Assembly: GCF_000026105.1 (NCBI RefSeq)
Contig: NC_008027.1
Coordinates: forward strand, 5,600,501 to 5,664,500
DNA: 64,000 bases
From: Pseudomonas entomophila L48
GTDB taxonomy: Bacteria; Pseudomonadota; Gammaproteobacteria; Pseudomonadales; Pseudomonadaceae
Direction: 5' to 3'
In this document: one piece after another, positions 49,155 through 61,428 of the stretch
How positions within the stretch are numbered: the stretch's first letter is position 1
Layout of the letters: each line of letters begins with the position of its first letter
Program-made: the position numbers and the translations under genes
Notes under the pieces: generated by a model
The model's database searches: none
Told to the model about the DNA's origin: nothing
What the model saw: only the letters and a program-made list of their open reading frames with translations

Positions 49155-50620
49155 CAATCTATTCCCAACTGGTCCCACAGCTCATCGATACGGCGGGTGA
49201 CGGCCTCGTCCTTGACGATGACCCGGCCCCATTCGCGTGTAGTTTCGCCCGGCCACTTGTGGGTGGCGTCCAGGCCCATCTTCGACCCCAGCCCCGACAC
49301 CGGCGACGCGAAGTCGAGGTAGTCGATGGGGGTATTGTCGATCATCACCGTATCACGCTTGGGGTCCATGCGCGTGGTGATGGCCCAGATCACATCGTTC
49401 CAGTCGCGGGCGTTGATATCGTCGTCGGTGACGATAACGAACTTGGTGTACATGAACTGTCGCAGGAACGACCACACACCCAGCATTACGCGCTTGGCGT
49501 GGCCTGGATACTGCTTCTTCATGGTCACCACCGCCATGCGGTAAGAGCAGCCTTCCGGTGGCAGGTAGAAATCGACGATCTCGGGGAACTGCTTCTGCAG
49601 GATCGGCACGAACACTTCGTTCAGCGCCACACCGAGGATCGCCGGCTCATCCGGCGGACGGCCGGTGTAGGTGCTGTGGTAGATCGGCTTCTGCCGGTGG
49701 GTGATGCGCTCTACGGTGAACACCGGGAAGCTGTCCACTTCATTGTAGTAACCGGTGTGGTCGCCGTACGGGCCTTCGGGGGCCATTTCGCCCGGATGGA
49801 TCACGCCTTCGAGGATGATCTCGGCGGTGGCCGGGACCTGCAGGTCATTGCCACGGCATTTGACCAGTTCGGTGCGGTTGCCACGCAGGAGGCCGGCGAA
49901 GGCGTATTCGGAGAGCGTGTCCGGCACCGGCGTGACCGCGCCGAGGATGGTCGCAGGGTCCGCGCCCAGGGCCACCGCCACCGGGAAAGGCTGGCCGGGG
50001 TGCTTCTGGCACCATTCGCGGTAGTCCAGGGCGCCACCGCGGTGGCTCAGCCAGCGCATGATGACCTTGTTGCGGCCGATCACCTGCTGGCGGTAGATGC
50101 CCAGGTTCTGGCGGTCCTTGTTCGGGCCACGGGTCACGGTCAGGCCCCAGGTGATCAGCGGTGCCACGTCGCCCGGCCAGCAATGCTGGATGGGCAGTTG
50201 CGACAGGTCGACATCGTCGCCCTCGACCACGATCTCCTGGCACACCGCGTCCTTGACCACTTTCGGGGCCATCGACACGACTTTCTTGAAGATCGGCAGT
50301 TTCGACCAGGCGTCCTTCAGGCCTTTCGGCGGCTCGGGTTCCTTGAGGAACGCCAGCAGCTTGCCGATTTCACGCAGCTCTTCGGTCGATTCGGCGCCCA
50401 TGCCCATGGCCACGCGCTCGGGGGTGCCGAACAGGTTGCCCAGCACCGGGATGTCGAAGCCGGTGGGCTTTTCGAACAGCAACGCCGGGCCCTTGGCGCG
50501 CAGGGTGCGGTCGCAGACTTCGGTCATTTCCAGGACGGGGGAGATGGGAACCTGGATGCGCTTGAGTTCACCGCGCTGTTCCAGGCCACGGATGAAGTCG
50601 CGCAAATCGCGATACTGCAT
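49154..50620 (-). CDS. ubiD: 3-octaprenyl-4-hydroxybenzoate decarboxylase
   Basis: A 488-residue prenylated-FMN enzyme removing the carboxylate in ubiquinone synthesis. [40 protein letters not shown] and [20 protein letters not shown] are UbiD landmarks. GAGG upstream supports the ATG at 50620. Its stop overlaps the start of the ferredoxin-flavin reductase gene by one base. Downstream of rho with a REP pair between; rho and ubiD read the same way. Confidence 0.95.
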
Positions 50621-50719
50621 GCATGAGCCTCGTGTTGGCCGTATCGGTCGGGGTGCAGAGTGTAGCGCCGTTCACGCCTTGTTTGGGGGCAAAAATGAAA
50701 CGGGGCCGCTTCGCGCCCC

Positions 50720-50792
50720 ATCGCGGCTGAAGGCCGCTCCTACAGCGGTCCGCGTATGCAGAACCCGTGTAGGAGCGGCCTTCAGCCGCGAT
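50720..50792. repeat. Inverted REP pair between ubiD and rho
   Basis: ATCGCGGCTGAAGGCCGCTC (50720) and GAGCGGCCTTCAGCCGCGAT ending at 50792. Both copies share the same unpaired extra G/C, and GGGCTGCGAAGCAGCCC follows as a small dyad. Confidence 0.85.
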
Positions 50793-50832
50793 GGGCTGCG
50801 AAGCAGCCCCAGTTACAGCCTGATCTATGAGC

Positions 50833-52092
<1,260 letters not shown>

Positions 52093-52247
52093 AAGGGGAG
52101 TGACGTAATCATGTAAGAAGGGAGAGAGTAAGCATTTGGCTTAATGAGGCCGCGCCGCTAGATGGCGACAAGATCGCGTACTGATTCGAATTAGGGATGC
52201 TTCGGCGACGGCGTGCAGAGGGCACTGAAAGGGTCAGTGCGAGGCCG

Positions 52248-52276
52248 AATGTAACACTTGATTTTTTCGACGTCTA
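52248..52276 (-). promoter_or_regulatory. Candidate sigma-70 promoter of rho
   Basis: On the minus strand TAGACG (52276-52271) and TACATT (52253-52248) are 17 bases apart, four of six matches each to TTGACA/TATAAT. This leaves a leader of about 150 bases before rho, compatible with Rho's known autoregulation. The 310-base gap between trxA and rho otherwise holds the trxA terminator and a hairpin at about 52321-52353 (ATATC...GATAT). Confidence 0.4.
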
Positions 52277-52371
52277 GTGGTTTTAGCCACACATATCGAC
52301 AGGTTTTTACCGGAAGGGGCGATATCGTGGGGCGCGCCTGCTTGCGCCGATATTTCCCACGGCAGGCAAAG

Positions 52372-52397
52372 AAAAGCCCCGCATTTGCGGGGCTTTT
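52372..52397 (-). terminator. Intrinsic terminator of trxA
   Basis: AAAAGCCCCGC (52372-52382) pairs with GCGGGGCTTTT (52387-52397) around ATTT. On the minus strand the stem is followed by TTTTC, six bases past the trxA stop. Confidence 0.88.
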
Positions 52398-52402
52398 TCA
52401 CA

Positions 52403-52729
52403 TCACAGGTTGGCGTCGATGAACGCCTGCAGCTGCGATTTCGACAGGGCGCCGACCTTGGTGGCCTCGACGTTGCCGTTCTTGAACAGCATCAGGGTCG
52501 GGATGCCGCGCACGCCGTGCTTGGCCGGGGTTTCCTGGTTTTCGTCGATGTTCAGCTTGGCGACGACCAGTTTGCCTGCGTAGTCTTCGGCGATGGCGTC
52601 CAGTACCGGAGCGATCATCTTGCATGGGCCGCACCATTCAGCCCAGTAGTCGACCAGCACCGCGCCTTCGGCCTTGAGTACGTCGGCTTCGAAGCTGGCG
52701 TCGGTGACGTGTTTGATTTTGTCGCTCAT
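52403..52729 (-). CDS. trxA: Thioredoxin 1
   Basis: A 108-residue cytoplasmic disulfide reductase. Active site WCGPC with C33 and C36; the cis-proline region is [18 protein letters not shown] six bases ahead of the ATG at 52729 rules out the longer frame to 52840. It is followed by its own terminator and then rho; divergent from ppx across 245 bases. Confidence 0.97.
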   Translation of the reverse strand: MSDKIKHVTDASFEADVLKAEGAVLVDYWAEWCGPCKMIAPVLDAIAEDYAGKLVVAKLNIDENQETPAKHGVRGIPTLMLFKNGNVEATKVGALSKSQLQAFIDANL

Positions 52730-52974
52730 GGAAATCTCCAAGGTCGTAAGCAATAAAAAACGTTGCCCATCATAGCGGCACCCTGGCGCGACAGGAAGCC
52801 ACGGACGATTGAGTGTAACTATAGTTGTGCAAGACCCCACGAATCGAAACGGTCATGTCGCTGCCATAACATTGCCATGACCTTGCCATGCATCAAGCCT
52901 TGCAGCGCCGCGCGTTGGCGGATGGCCACGATCGTGGCACGATTGCCGGGTTAACGACCGAGAACCTCCAGACC

Positions 52975-54477
52975 ATGCCGCAAACCACCGCGAAGAACCT
53001 GTCTCTGATCGCCGCCATCGACCTGGGCTCCAACAGCTTCCACATGGTGGTGGCCAAGGCCCATCACACGGAAATCCGTATTCTAGAGAGGCTTGGAGAA
53101 AAGGTTCAGCTCGCCGCCGGCATCGACGAGGAGCGCAGGCTCAGCGAAGAGGCCATGCAGCGAGGGCTGGAGTGCCTCAAGCGCTTCGCCCAGCTGATCA
53201 ACGGTATGCCCGCAGGCTCCGTGCGCATCGTCGGCACCAACGCCCTGCGCGAAGCGCGCAACCGCAACGAATTCATTCAACGCGCCGAAGCCATCCTCGG
53301 CCACCCGGTCGAGGTCATCTCCGGCCGTGAAGAGGCGCGCCTGATCTACCTCGGCGTTTCGCATACCCTGGCCGACAACCCCGGCAAGCGCCTGGTTGCC
53401 GACATCGGCGGCGGCAGCACCGAGTTCATCATCGGCCAGCGCTTCGAGCCGCTGCTGCGCGAAAGCCTGCAGATGGGCTGTGTAAGCTTCACCCAGCGCT
53501 ACTTCCGCGACGGCAAGGTCACCCCCGCACGCTATGCCCAGGCCTACACCGCCGCGCGCCTGGAGCTGATGAGCATCGAGAACGCCCTGCACCGCCTGAC
53601 CTGGGACGAAGCGATCGGCTCCTCGGGCACCATCCGCGCCATTGGCGCGGCGATCAAGGCCGGTGGCCTGGGCAATGGCGAGGTCAACGCCGAGGGCCTG
53701 GCCTGGGTCAAGCGCAAGCTGTTCAAACTGGGCGAGACCGACAAGATCGACTTCGACGGGGTCAAGCCGGACCGTCGGGCGATCTTCCCGGCCGGCCTGG
53801 CCATTCTGGAAGCGATTTTCGATGCCCTGGAGCTGGCGCGCATGGACCATTGCGACGGTGCCCTGCGCGAAGGCGTGCTGTTCGACCTGCTGGGCCGCCA
53901 TCACCACGAAGACGTGCGCGAGCGCACCCTGAACTCGTTGATGGAGCGTTACCACGTTGACCAGGGCCAGGCCGCGCGCGTGGAGCGCAAGGCGCTGCAT
54001 GCCTTCGACCAAGTGGCTGAGGCATGGGATCTGGAAGATGGAAATTGGCGCGATCTGCTGGGCTGGGCGGCGAAAATCCACGAAATAGGGTTGGATATCG
54101 CGCACTACCACTACCACAAGCATGGCGCCTACCTGATCGAGCACTCCGACCTGTCCGGTTTCTCCCGCGAGGACCAGCAGATGATGGCCCTGCTGGTGCG
54201 TGGCCATCGCCGCAACATCCCCAAGGACAAGTTCGCCGAGCTGGGTGAAGAAGGCATCAAGCTGCTGCGCCTGTGCGTGTTGCTGCGCTTTGCCATCCTG
54301 TTCCACCACATCCGTGGCACCCAGCAGATGCCGAAGGTGGTGCTGCAGGCTGGGGAAGACAGCCTCGACGTGGTGTTCCCGGAGGGTTGGCTGGAGCAGA
54401 ACCAATTGACCCAGGCCGACTTCGCCAACGAGGCGGAATGGCTGGCGCGGGTCAATTTCGTGCTTAGCGTCAGGTAA
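52975..54477 (+). CDS. ppx: Exopolyphosphatase
   Basis: A 500-residue ASKHA-fold enzyme removing terminal phosphate from polyphosphate (and possibly pppGpp). The first phosphate loop is [20 protein letters not shown], the second [20 protein letters not shown]-terminal HD-like helical domain begins near residue 310 ([20 protein letters not shown]). The ATG at 52975 gives the Ppx N-terminus; the frame open from 52888 adds unlike residues. Convergent with ppk across a 200-base REP-rich gap. Confidence 0.95.
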   Translation: MPQTTAKNLSLIAAIDLGSNSFHMVVAKAHHTEIRILERLGEKVQLAAGIDEERRLSEEAMQRGLECLKRFAQLINGMPAGSVRIVGTNALREARNRNEFIQRAEAILGHPVEVISGREEARLIYLGVSHTLADNPGKRLVADIGGGSTEFIIGQRFEPLLRESLQMGCVSFTQRYFRDGKVTPARYAQAYTAARLELMSIENALHRLTWDEAIGSSGTIRAIGAAIKAGGLGNGEVNAEGLAWVKRKLFKLGETDKIDFDGVKPDRRAIFPAGLAILEAIFDALELARMDHCDGALREGVLFDLLGRHHHEDVRERTLNSLMERYHVDQGQAARVERKALHAFDQVAEAWDLEDGNWRDLLGWAAKIHEIGLDIAHYHYHKHGAYLIEHSDLSGFSREDQQMMALLVRGHRRNIPKDKFAELGEEGIKLLRLCVLLRFAILFHHIRGTQQMPKVVLQAGEDSLDVVFPEGWLEQNQLTQADFANEAEWLARVNFVLSVR

Positions 54478-54480
54478 CGT

Positions 54481-54653
54481 GCGGTGCATGGCACCGGCTG
54501 CGCCGGTGTTCGCCGGCAAAGCCGGCTCCTACAGGTTTGGCGCTGACCGTGGGCCTGGTGCAACCCCTGTAGGAGCGGCTTCAGCCGCGATTCAGGCGAC
54601 GCGGTGCCTGGCACCGGCTACGCCGGTGATCGCGGCTGAAGCCGCTCCTACAG
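54481..54653. repeat. Large mixed REP cluster between convergent ppx and ppk
   Basis: Four palindromic units. GTTCGCCGGCAAAGCCGGCT (about 54508) belongs to the CCGGC family; TGTAGGAGCGGCTTCAGCCG (54568) and its mirror ending at 54653 belong to the GGCTGAAGCC family. Two copies of an inner block (GGTGCATGGCACCGGCTGCG and GGTGCCTGGCACCGGCTACG) stand before GCCGGTG. Mixed families within one cluster are unusual here. Confidence 0.85.
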
Positions 54654-54681
54654 GGCTGCAGAACGGCACCAGCCATCGGCA

Positions 54682-56913
54682 CTAGCGAACGTTGAGCACC
54701 GGGTTGCTCAGGCGCTCCAGCAGGGTCGCCTGGGCACTGCGCGGGTTCTGGTTGCCGGTTGGGGTGCTGCGCACGTAGCGCCCGTCCGGCTGCAGGGTCC
54801 AGGCCTGGGTATTGTCGGTGAGATACCCCTCCAGCTCCTTCTTCACCCGTAGCAGCAGCTTCTTGCCTTCCACCGGGAAGCAGGTCTCGACGCGCTTGTC
54901 GAGGTTGCGCTCCATCCAGTCGGCGCTGGACAGGTAGATCTGCTCCTCGCCACCGTTGAGGAAGTAGAACACCCGAGTGTGCTCGAGGAAGCGGCCGATG
55001 ATCGAGCGCACATGGATGTTGTGCGACACCCCCGCGATGCCCGGCCGCAGGCAGCACATGCCACGCACCACCAGGTCGATGCGCACGCCCGACTGGCTGG
55101 CCTTGTACAGCGCCTTGATGATCTTGGCGTCGGTCAGCGAGTTGAACTTGGCGATGATGTGCGCCGGCTTGCCTTCCAGGGCGAACTGGGTCTCCCGGGC
55201 GATCATGTCGAGCATGCCCTTCTTCAGGGTGAAGGGCGCGTGCAGCAGCTTCTTCATGCGCAGGGTCTTGCCCATGCCGATCAGCTGGCTGAACAGGCGG
55301 CCGACGTCCTCGGTGAGGGCGTCGTCGGAGGTCAGCAGGCTGTAGTCGGTGTACAGGCGGGCGTTGCCGGCGTGGTAGTTGCCGGTCCCCAGGTGCGCGT
55401 AACGCACGATCTCGCCCTGCTCGCGGCGCAGGATCAGCATCATCTTGGCGTGGGTCTTGAAGCCCACAACGCCGTAGATCACCACCGCGCCGGCGGCCTG
55501 CAGGCGGCTGGCCATCTGCAGGTTGGACTCTTCGTCGAAGCGCGCGCGCAGCTCGATCACCGCAGTGACCTCCTTGCCGTTACGCGCCGCGTCCACCAGG
55601 GCGTCGACGATCTCCGAGTTGGCACCGGAGCGGTAGAGCGTCTGGCGCACGGCGAGCACATGCGGGTCCTTGGCGGCCTGGCGCAGCAGGTCGATCACCG
55701 GGGTGAACGACTCGAACGGGTGCATCAGCAGCACGTCCTGCTTGCCGATCACGCTGAAGATGTTGTCGGCGTTCTGCAGCAGCTTGGGGATCGCCGGGGT
55801 GAACGGCGTGTACTGCAGCTCCGGGTGGCTGTCGAGCCCGGTGATGCTGAACAGGCGGGTCAGGTTGACCGGGCCATTGACCTGGTACAACTCGCTCTCG
55901 CTCAGGCTGAATTGCTTGAGCAGGTAGTCGGAGAGGTGTTTCGGGCAGGTGTCGGCCACCTCGAGGCGCACGGCATCGCCGTAGCGACGCGAGAACAGCT
56001 CGCCGCGCAGGGCGCGGGCCAGGTCGTCGACTTCTTCGGAGTCCAGCGCCAGGTCGGCGTTGCGGGTCAGGCGGAACTGGTAGCAGCCCTTGACCTTCAT
56101 GCCCTGGAACAGGTCGTCGGCGTGAGCGTGAATCATCGACGACAGGAACACATAGTTGTCGCCTGGGCCGCCGACCTCTTCCGGCACGCGGATCACTCGT
56201 GGCAGCAAGCGTGGCGCCGGGATGATCGCCAGGCCCGAGTCGCGACCGAAGGCGTCGACACCCTCGAGCTCGACGATGAAGTTGAGGCTCTTGTTCACCA
56301 GCAGCGGGAACGGGTGGGTCGGGTCGAGGCCGATCGGGGTGATGATCGGCGCGATCTCGTCGCGGAAGTAGCGGCGCACCCAGGTCTTGAGCTTGGGCGT
56401 CCAGTAGCGGCGGCGGATGAAGCGGATCTGGTGCTTCTCCAGCTCCGGCAGCAACACATCGTTGAGGATCGCGTACTGGCGGTCCACCTCGATGTGCACC
56501 AGCTCGCTGATGCGGGCCAGCGCCTGGTGCGGCTGCAGGCCGTCGGCGCCGGCTTGTTCGCGGGCGAAGTTGATCTGTTTCTTCAGGCCCGCCACGCGGA
56601 TCTCGAAGAACTCGTCCAGGTTGCTGGAGAAAATCAGCAGGAACTTCAGGCGCTCGAGCAGCGGGTACGACTCGTCCAGCGCCTGTTCCAGCACGCGGAT
56701 GTTGAACTGCAGCTGCGAGAGCTCGCGATGAATGTACAGGCTGCTGTCGTCCAGGCTCGGCACGGCGATCGCTGGCGCAGGCGCCGGAGCAGGCGCGGCG
56801 GCCTCTACTACCGGCTCCGGGGCGGCGGGCAGGTCGGGCGGGGTCTGTACCAGCTCTTCGGGCACGGCCTGGGCGTCCTTGATCTCGACAGGGGTTAGCA
56901 CTTCGTTATTCAT
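54682..56913 (-). CDS. ppk: Polyphosphate kinase 1
   Basis: A 743-residue enzyme polymerising the gamma-phosphate of ATP into polyphosphate. After an Ala/Pro-rich acidic linker (residues 15-55) come the N domain ([20 protein letters not shown]) and head domain. Two phospholipase-D-like catalytic domains follow, with the phospho-histidine region [18 protein letters not shown] and [20 protein letters not shown]. The N-terminal linker is longer than in E. coli. It lies 19 bases downstream of hemB on the same strand, so co-transcription is likely. Confidence 0.95.
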   Translation of the reverse strand: MNNEVLTPVEIKDAQAVPEELVQTPPDLPAAPEPVVEAAAPAPAPAPAIAVPSLDDSSLYIHRELSQLQFNIRVLEQALDESYPLLERLKFLLIFSSNLDEFFEIRVAGLKKQINFAREQAGADGLQPHQALARISELVHIEVDRQYAILNDVLLPELEKHQIRFIRRRYWTPKLKTWVRRYFRDEIAPIITPIGLDPTHPFPLLVNKSLNFIVELEGVDAFGRDSGLAIIPAPRLLPRVIRVPEEVGGPGDNYVFLSSMIHAHADDLFQGMKVKGCYQFRLTRNADLALDSEEVDDLARALRGELFSRRYGDAVRLEVADTCPKHLSDYLLKQFSLSESELYQVNGPVNLTRLFSITGLDSHPELQYTPFTPAIPKLLQNADNIFSVIGKQDVLLMHPFESFTPVIDLLRQAAKDPHVLAVRQTLYRSGANSEIVDALVDAARNGKEVTAVIELRARFDEESNLQMASRLQAAGAVVIYGVVGFKTHAKMMLILRREQGEIVRYAHLGTGNYHAGNARLYTDYSLLTSDDALTEDVGRLFSQLIGMGKTLRMKKLLHAPFTLKKGMLDMIARETQFALEGKPAHIIAKFNSLTDAKIIKALYKASQSGVRIDLVVRGMCCLRPGIAGVSHNIHVRSIIGRFLEHTRVFYFLNGGEEQIYLSSADWMERNLDKRVETCFPVEGKKLLLRVKKELEGYLTDNTQAWTLQPDGRYVRSTPTGNQNPRSAQATLLERLSNPVLNVR

Positions 56914-56932
56914 CTGACGTTCCTGGAGGGCG

Positions 56933-58069
<1,137 letters not shown>

Positions 58070-58151
58070 TCACGTCGAGACACATTTGGACACTTTCCCG
58101 AACGCCCACGAAGGGGTAGGCTGCGCGTTCATTTCGCCAGCACGCCAGAAA

Positions 58152-58796
58152 ATGCTTCAACAATTCCTGAACGATTTCGGCTACTTTGCCCTTTTTCTCG
58201 GCACGTTCTTCGAGGGCGAGACCATCCTGGTGCTCGCGGGCTTTCTTGCGTTCCGCGAATACATGGATATCAAGCTGGTGGTCGCGGTGGCCTTCTGCGG
58301 CAGCTATGCCGGTGACCAGCTGTGGTACTTCATGGGCCGCCGCCACGGGCGCAAGATTCTCGCCCGCAAGCCGCGCTGGCAGGCCATGGGCGACCGGGCG
58401 CTGGAGCATATCCGCCGCCATCCCGACATCTGGGTGCTGAGTTTCCGCTTCGTCTACGGCCTGCGCACGGTGATGCCGGTGGCCATCGGCCTGTCCGGCT
58501 ACCCGCCGCGCCGCTACCTGCTGCTCAACGGCATCGGCGCCGCGGTCTGGGCCCTGGCCCTGGGCCTGGCGGCCTACCACTTCGGCGCCATCCTCGAAGG
58601 CATGCTGGGCAGCATCAAGAAATACGAGCTATGGGTGCTCGGCGGCCTGCTGGTGCTGGGCCTGCTGCTGTGGCTGCGCCGGCGTTTTCGCAATATCCGC
58701 GCCGAGCGCCGCGCGGCGGCAGAAGGCGAGGCCAGCGAGGCTGAGCAGGCTGTAGCCCAGGAGCAGCCACCACGCCAGGGGCGTGACCAGCACTAA
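58152..58796 (+). CDS. DedA-family inner-membrane protein
   Basis: A 214-residue membrane protein of the DedA/VTT family. MLQQFLNDFGYFALFLGTFF, GETILVLAGFLAFREYM, CGSYAGDQLWYFMGRRHGRK, the arginine motif FRFVYGLRTVMPVAIGLSGY and a C-terminal helix pair are typical. Members act in lipid flipping or proton-dependent membrane homeostasis. The ATG at 58152 lacks a good ribosome site; earlier in-frame starts would add residues without resemblance. The last 168 bases overlap the convergent desaturase gene. Its basic/acidic tail (RRRFRNIRAERRAAAEGEAS) lies in that overlap. Confidence 0.88.
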   Translation: MLQQFLNDFGYFALFLGTFFEGETILVLAGFLAFREYMDIKLVVAVAFCGSYAGDQLWYFMGRRHGRKILARKPRWQAMGDRALEHIRRHPDIWVLSFRFVYGLRTVMPVAIGLSGYPPRRYLLLNGIGAAVWALALGLAAYHFGAILEGMLGSIKKYELWVLGGLLVLGLLLWLRRRFRNIRAERRAAAEGEASEAEQAVAQEQPPRQGRDQH

Positions 58797-59924
58797 GCCC
58801 AGCGCGCCGGCCAGGTACAGGGCCGGCGCATTCGACAGCAGACGCGCCAGCTCCAGGCGCCCTGCCCAGGGCCGGTCCTCCAGGGCCGCGCCCAGCACGA
58901 ACAGACCGAACGCCATCAGCGCCCAGCCCAGCACCAGGGCCGAGGGCGACAAGCGCCCGGCGTTGTCCATCAGGTAACTGCCCAACGCCACGTAGACCGC
59001 GAACTGCAGCGTGACATACAGCTGTTGCCTGCCACCGAGCGGGATGGCGAACTTGCGAAAGCGCGCCAGGTCCTGCTTGGGCTGCGGATGGGCGGCCGCC
59101 ACATCGGCCGGGCGCCAGCCGGTGGGCATGAACCAGATACGCAGCCGGTCCCACCCGCTGGACGTGAGCCGGGCGTCGCTCCACAACTGCGCGTAGAACT
59201 GCACGTTGGCCCACAGCGGATTCCAGCTGGCCAAGGGCGTGGTCACGCCGAAGATCACCGGCTCTCGCTCGTCTTCTTCCTGGAAGGTGCCGAACAGGCG
59301 ATCCCAGAGGATGAACACACCGCCGTAGTTGCGATCCAAGTACAGAGGATTCTGCGCATGGTGGACGCGATGGTTGGACGGCGTGATGAAGATCCACTCC
59401 AGCCAGCCCAGCTTGGGCACATGGCGGGTGTGCACCCAGAACTGGTACAGCAGGTTCAGCGAAGCCACGGTGATGAACACCACCAGCGGCACGCCCAGCA
59501 GCGCCAGGGGCAGGTAGAAGATCCACGAGAACAGGAAGCCGCTGCTGGTCTGGCGCAGGGCGGTGGTGAGGTTGTACTCCTCGCTCTGGTGATGCACCGA
59601 GTGGGCGGCCCAGAGGATGTTGCGTTCGTGGCCGAGGCGGTGCAGCCAGTAGTAGCAGAAATCGTAGAGCACGAAGGCGAACACCCATACCCACCAGGCA
59701 TCGGCGCTCAAATGCAGCAGCGCCAGGTGCTCCAGGGCCAGGGCGTAGGTGACCAAACCCACGCCCTTGGTCAGCAGCCCGGTGCTGGTCGACAGCGCCC
59801 CGGTGCTCAGGCTGTTGATCGAGTCGGCCAGGCGGTAGTTGCGTTGGCCACGCGCACGGTCGGCGATCAGCTCCACGGCGATCAGCACGAAGAAGAACGG
59901 CACGGCCAGCAGAATCAGGTCCAT
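58629..59924 (-). CDS. Sterol desaturase / fatty acid hydroxylase family membrane protein
   Basis: A 431-residue integral membrane di-iron oxygenase. The histidine boxes are DFCYYWLHRLGHERN, AAHSVHHQSEEYN and PSNHRVHHAQNPLYLDRN, the set defining the superfamily. About four N-terminal helices precede and surround them. The C-terminal 120 residues add further helices (LVLGWALMAFGLFVLGAALE; LVTPLAWWLLLGYSLLSLAG) beyond the family's core length. The substrate (sterol, fatty acid or alkylglycerol) is unknown. Divergent from elbB across 113 bases; overlaps the DedA gene tail to tail. Confidence 0.87.
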   Translation of the reverse strand: MDLILLAVPFFFVLIAVELIADRARGQRNYRLADSINSLSTGALSTSTGLLTKGVGLVTYALALEHLALLHLSADAWWVWVFAFVLYDFCYYWLHRLGHERNILWAAHSVHHQSEEYNLTTALRQTSSGFLFSWIFYLPLALLGVPLVVFITVASLNLLYQFWVHTRHVPKLGWLEWIFITPSNHRVHHAQNPLYLDRNYGGVFILWDRLFGTFQEEDEREPVIFGVTTPLASWNPLWANVQFYAQLWSDARLTSSGWDRLRIWFMPTGWRPADVAAAHPQPKQDLARFRKFAIPLGGRQQLYVTLQFAVYVALGSYLMDNAGRLSPSALVLGWALMAFGLFVLGAALEDRPWAGRLELARLLSNAPALYLAGALGLVLVTPLAWWLLLGYSLLSLAGLAFCRRAALGADIAKTPAQPQQQAQHQQAAEHP

Positions 59925-60037
59925 GAACGGCCACCTCCAAGGTTATCCACAAAGATTAGGCCGCCTCCGAGGCAAATCCCATGGATACATCTGCCAAACT
60001 AGAGGACATTTAGCGCCTCGACACTGGAGTATTGAGC

Positions 60038-60706
60038 ATGACGAAAAAAGTTGCGGTGATTCTTTCCGGCTGTGGCGTGTACGACGGCGCCGAAATCCAC
60101 GAAAGCGTGATCACCCTGCTGCGCCTGGACCAGCGTGGCGCCAAGGTGCAGTGCTTTGCCCCGAACATCGCGCAGATGCACGTGATCGACCACCTCACCG
60201 GTGAACAGATGCCCGAATCGCGCAATGTGCTGGTGGAGTCGGCGCGCATTGCCCGTGGCGAGGTGAAGGACATCCGTGAGGCCGACGCGAAGGAGTTCGA
60301 CGCCTTGATCGTGCCTGGTGGTTTCGGCGCAGCGAAGAACCTGTCCAACTTCGCCGTCGAAGGCGCCAACTGCACCGTGCACCCCGATGTGCTGGCCCTG
60401 GCCGAAGCCTTTGCCGACGCCTGCAAGCCGGTCGGGCTGATCTGCATCTCGCCTGCGCTAGCGGCGAAGATCTACGGGCCGGGCGTAGTCTGCACCATTG
60501 GCAAGGACGCCGGCACCAGCGCGGCGGTGGTGAAGATGGGCGGTACCCATGAAGAATGCGATGTGCATGACATCGTCGAGGATGTGCAGCGCAAGCTGGT
60601 GACCACTCCAGCGTACATGGAAGCGAAGTCGATCAGCGAAGCCGCCAGTGGCATCTACAAGCTGGTGGACCGGGTGCTGGAGCTGACCCACGAGGGTGAC
60701 CAGTAA
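60038..60706 (+). CDS. elbB: ElbB, DJ-1/PfpI-family glyoxalase-like protein
   Basis: A 222-residue class I glutamine-amidotransferase-like protein. The nucleophile elbow cysteine is in GLICISPALAAK; MTKKVAVILSGCGVYDGAEI and LIVPGGFGAAKNLSNFAVEG are ElbB landmarks. E. coli ElbB has glyoxalase III activity; a link to isoprenoid synthesis was proposed historically. GGAG eight bases upstream of the ATG at 60038 decides the start over a TTG two codons earlier. Convergent with yaiI through a REP pair. Confidence 0.9.
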   Translation: MTKKVAVILSGCGVYDGAEIHESVITLLRLDQRGAKVQCFAPNIAQMHVIDHLTGEQMPESRNVLVESARIARGEVKDIREADAKEFDALIVPGGFGAAKNLSNFAVEGANCTVHPDVLALAEAFADACKPVGLICISPALAAKIYGPGVVCTIGKDAGTSAAVVKMGGTHEECDVHDIVEDVQRKLVTTPAYMEAKSISEAASGIYKLVDRVLELTHEGDQ

Positions 60707-60711
60707 GGCCT

Positions 60712-60769
60712 CTTCGCCGGCAAGCCGGCTCCTACAGAGGACCCCGTAGGAGCCGGCTTGCCGGCGAAC
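60712..60769. repeat. Inverted REP pair between convergent elbB and yaiI
   Basis: CTTCGCCGGCAAGCCGGCTC (60712) and GAGCCGGCTTGCCGGCGAAC ending at 60769; identical stems to the pairs at 22671 and 33492. Confidence 0.88.
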
Positions 60770-60784
60770 CGCACCACCACCGAA

Positions 60785-61237
60785 TCAGCCTTTGGCAAGC
60801 CGGGTCAAGATCCGATCCAGGGCATTGGCGAACGCCTGCTTCTCCCGCTCGCCATAGGGCGCCTGCCCGCCCCCCACCTGCCCCTGTTCACGCAACTCGG
60901 TGAACAGGTTGCGCACGGCCAACCGCTCGCCCATGTTGCGCTCGTCAAACTCGCGCCCGCGCGGGTCCAGCGCCGCCACGCCCTTCTTGATCAGCCGGTC
61001 AGCCAGCGGCACATCACTGCAGATCACCAGCTCGCCGGGCACGGCGTTTTCCACCAGGTAGTCATCGGCCGCGTCCATGCCGCTGGGCACCACGATCAGC
61101 CGTACGCAGGCGAAGGCCGGCTTGATCTGCGGCTGGCCCGCGACCATCACCACCTCCAGCTTGCGCTTGAGGGCGAACTTGACGATCAGGTCCTTGGCCG
61201 CCTTGGGGCAGGCGTCGGCATCGATCCATACACGCAT
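60785..61237 (-). CDS. yaiI: YaiI/YqxD-family protein (UPF0178)
   Basis: A 150-residue PIN-like-fold protein. MRVWIDADACPKAAKDLIVK and VICSDVPLADRLIKKGV define UPF0178. The Asp-rich N-terminal IDADACP suggests a metal site, but no activity is established. The ATG at 61237 was chosen because the family starts there; the frame open to 61354 runs through a REP. Followed (minus strand) by the elbB REP pair. Confidence 0.88.
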   Translation of the reverse strand: MRVWIDADACPKAAKDLIVKFALKRKLEVVMVAGQPQIKPAFACVRLIVVPSGMDAADDYLVENAVPGELVICSDVPLADRLIKKGVAALDPRGREFDERNMGERLAVRNLFTELREQGQVGGGQAPYGEREKQAFANALDRILTRLAKG

Positions 61238-61277
61238 TGCTTTCGTATCCTCGCAAAGCTGGGAGGGCTGCGCCCTC

Positions 61278-61421
61278 CTTTCGCGACACAAGGCCGCTCC
61301 TACAGAGTTGTCAGTATGCCTGTGGGTGCAACTGACTTGCACTGGGCAACACAAGGCCTTAGGTAGACACGGTCACTGTGGGAGCGGCCTTGCGTCGCGA
61401 TGGGCCGCGTAGCGGCCCCAC
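61278..61421. repeat. Inverted REP pair of the CGACACAAGG type between FTR1 and yaiI genes
   Basis: CTTTCGCGACACAAGGCCGC (61278) and TGTGGGAGCGGCCTTGCGTC (61376) with about 70 unrelated bases between, then a GGGCCGCGTAGCGGCCCC dyad. It is the same family as at 18396. Confidence 0.8.
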
Positions 61422-61428
61422 TCTATGA

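Noticed and set aside
52730..52974. Additional small gene in the trxA-ppx gap
   Set aside because: The only frames there extend trxA or ppx at their N-termini and have no ribosome site or family match.
58615..59952. A 445-codon open frame on the minus strand overlapping the desaturase in another frame
   Set aside because: Arg/Pro/Gly/Ala-rich low-complexity product; the overlapping frame has clear histidine boxes.
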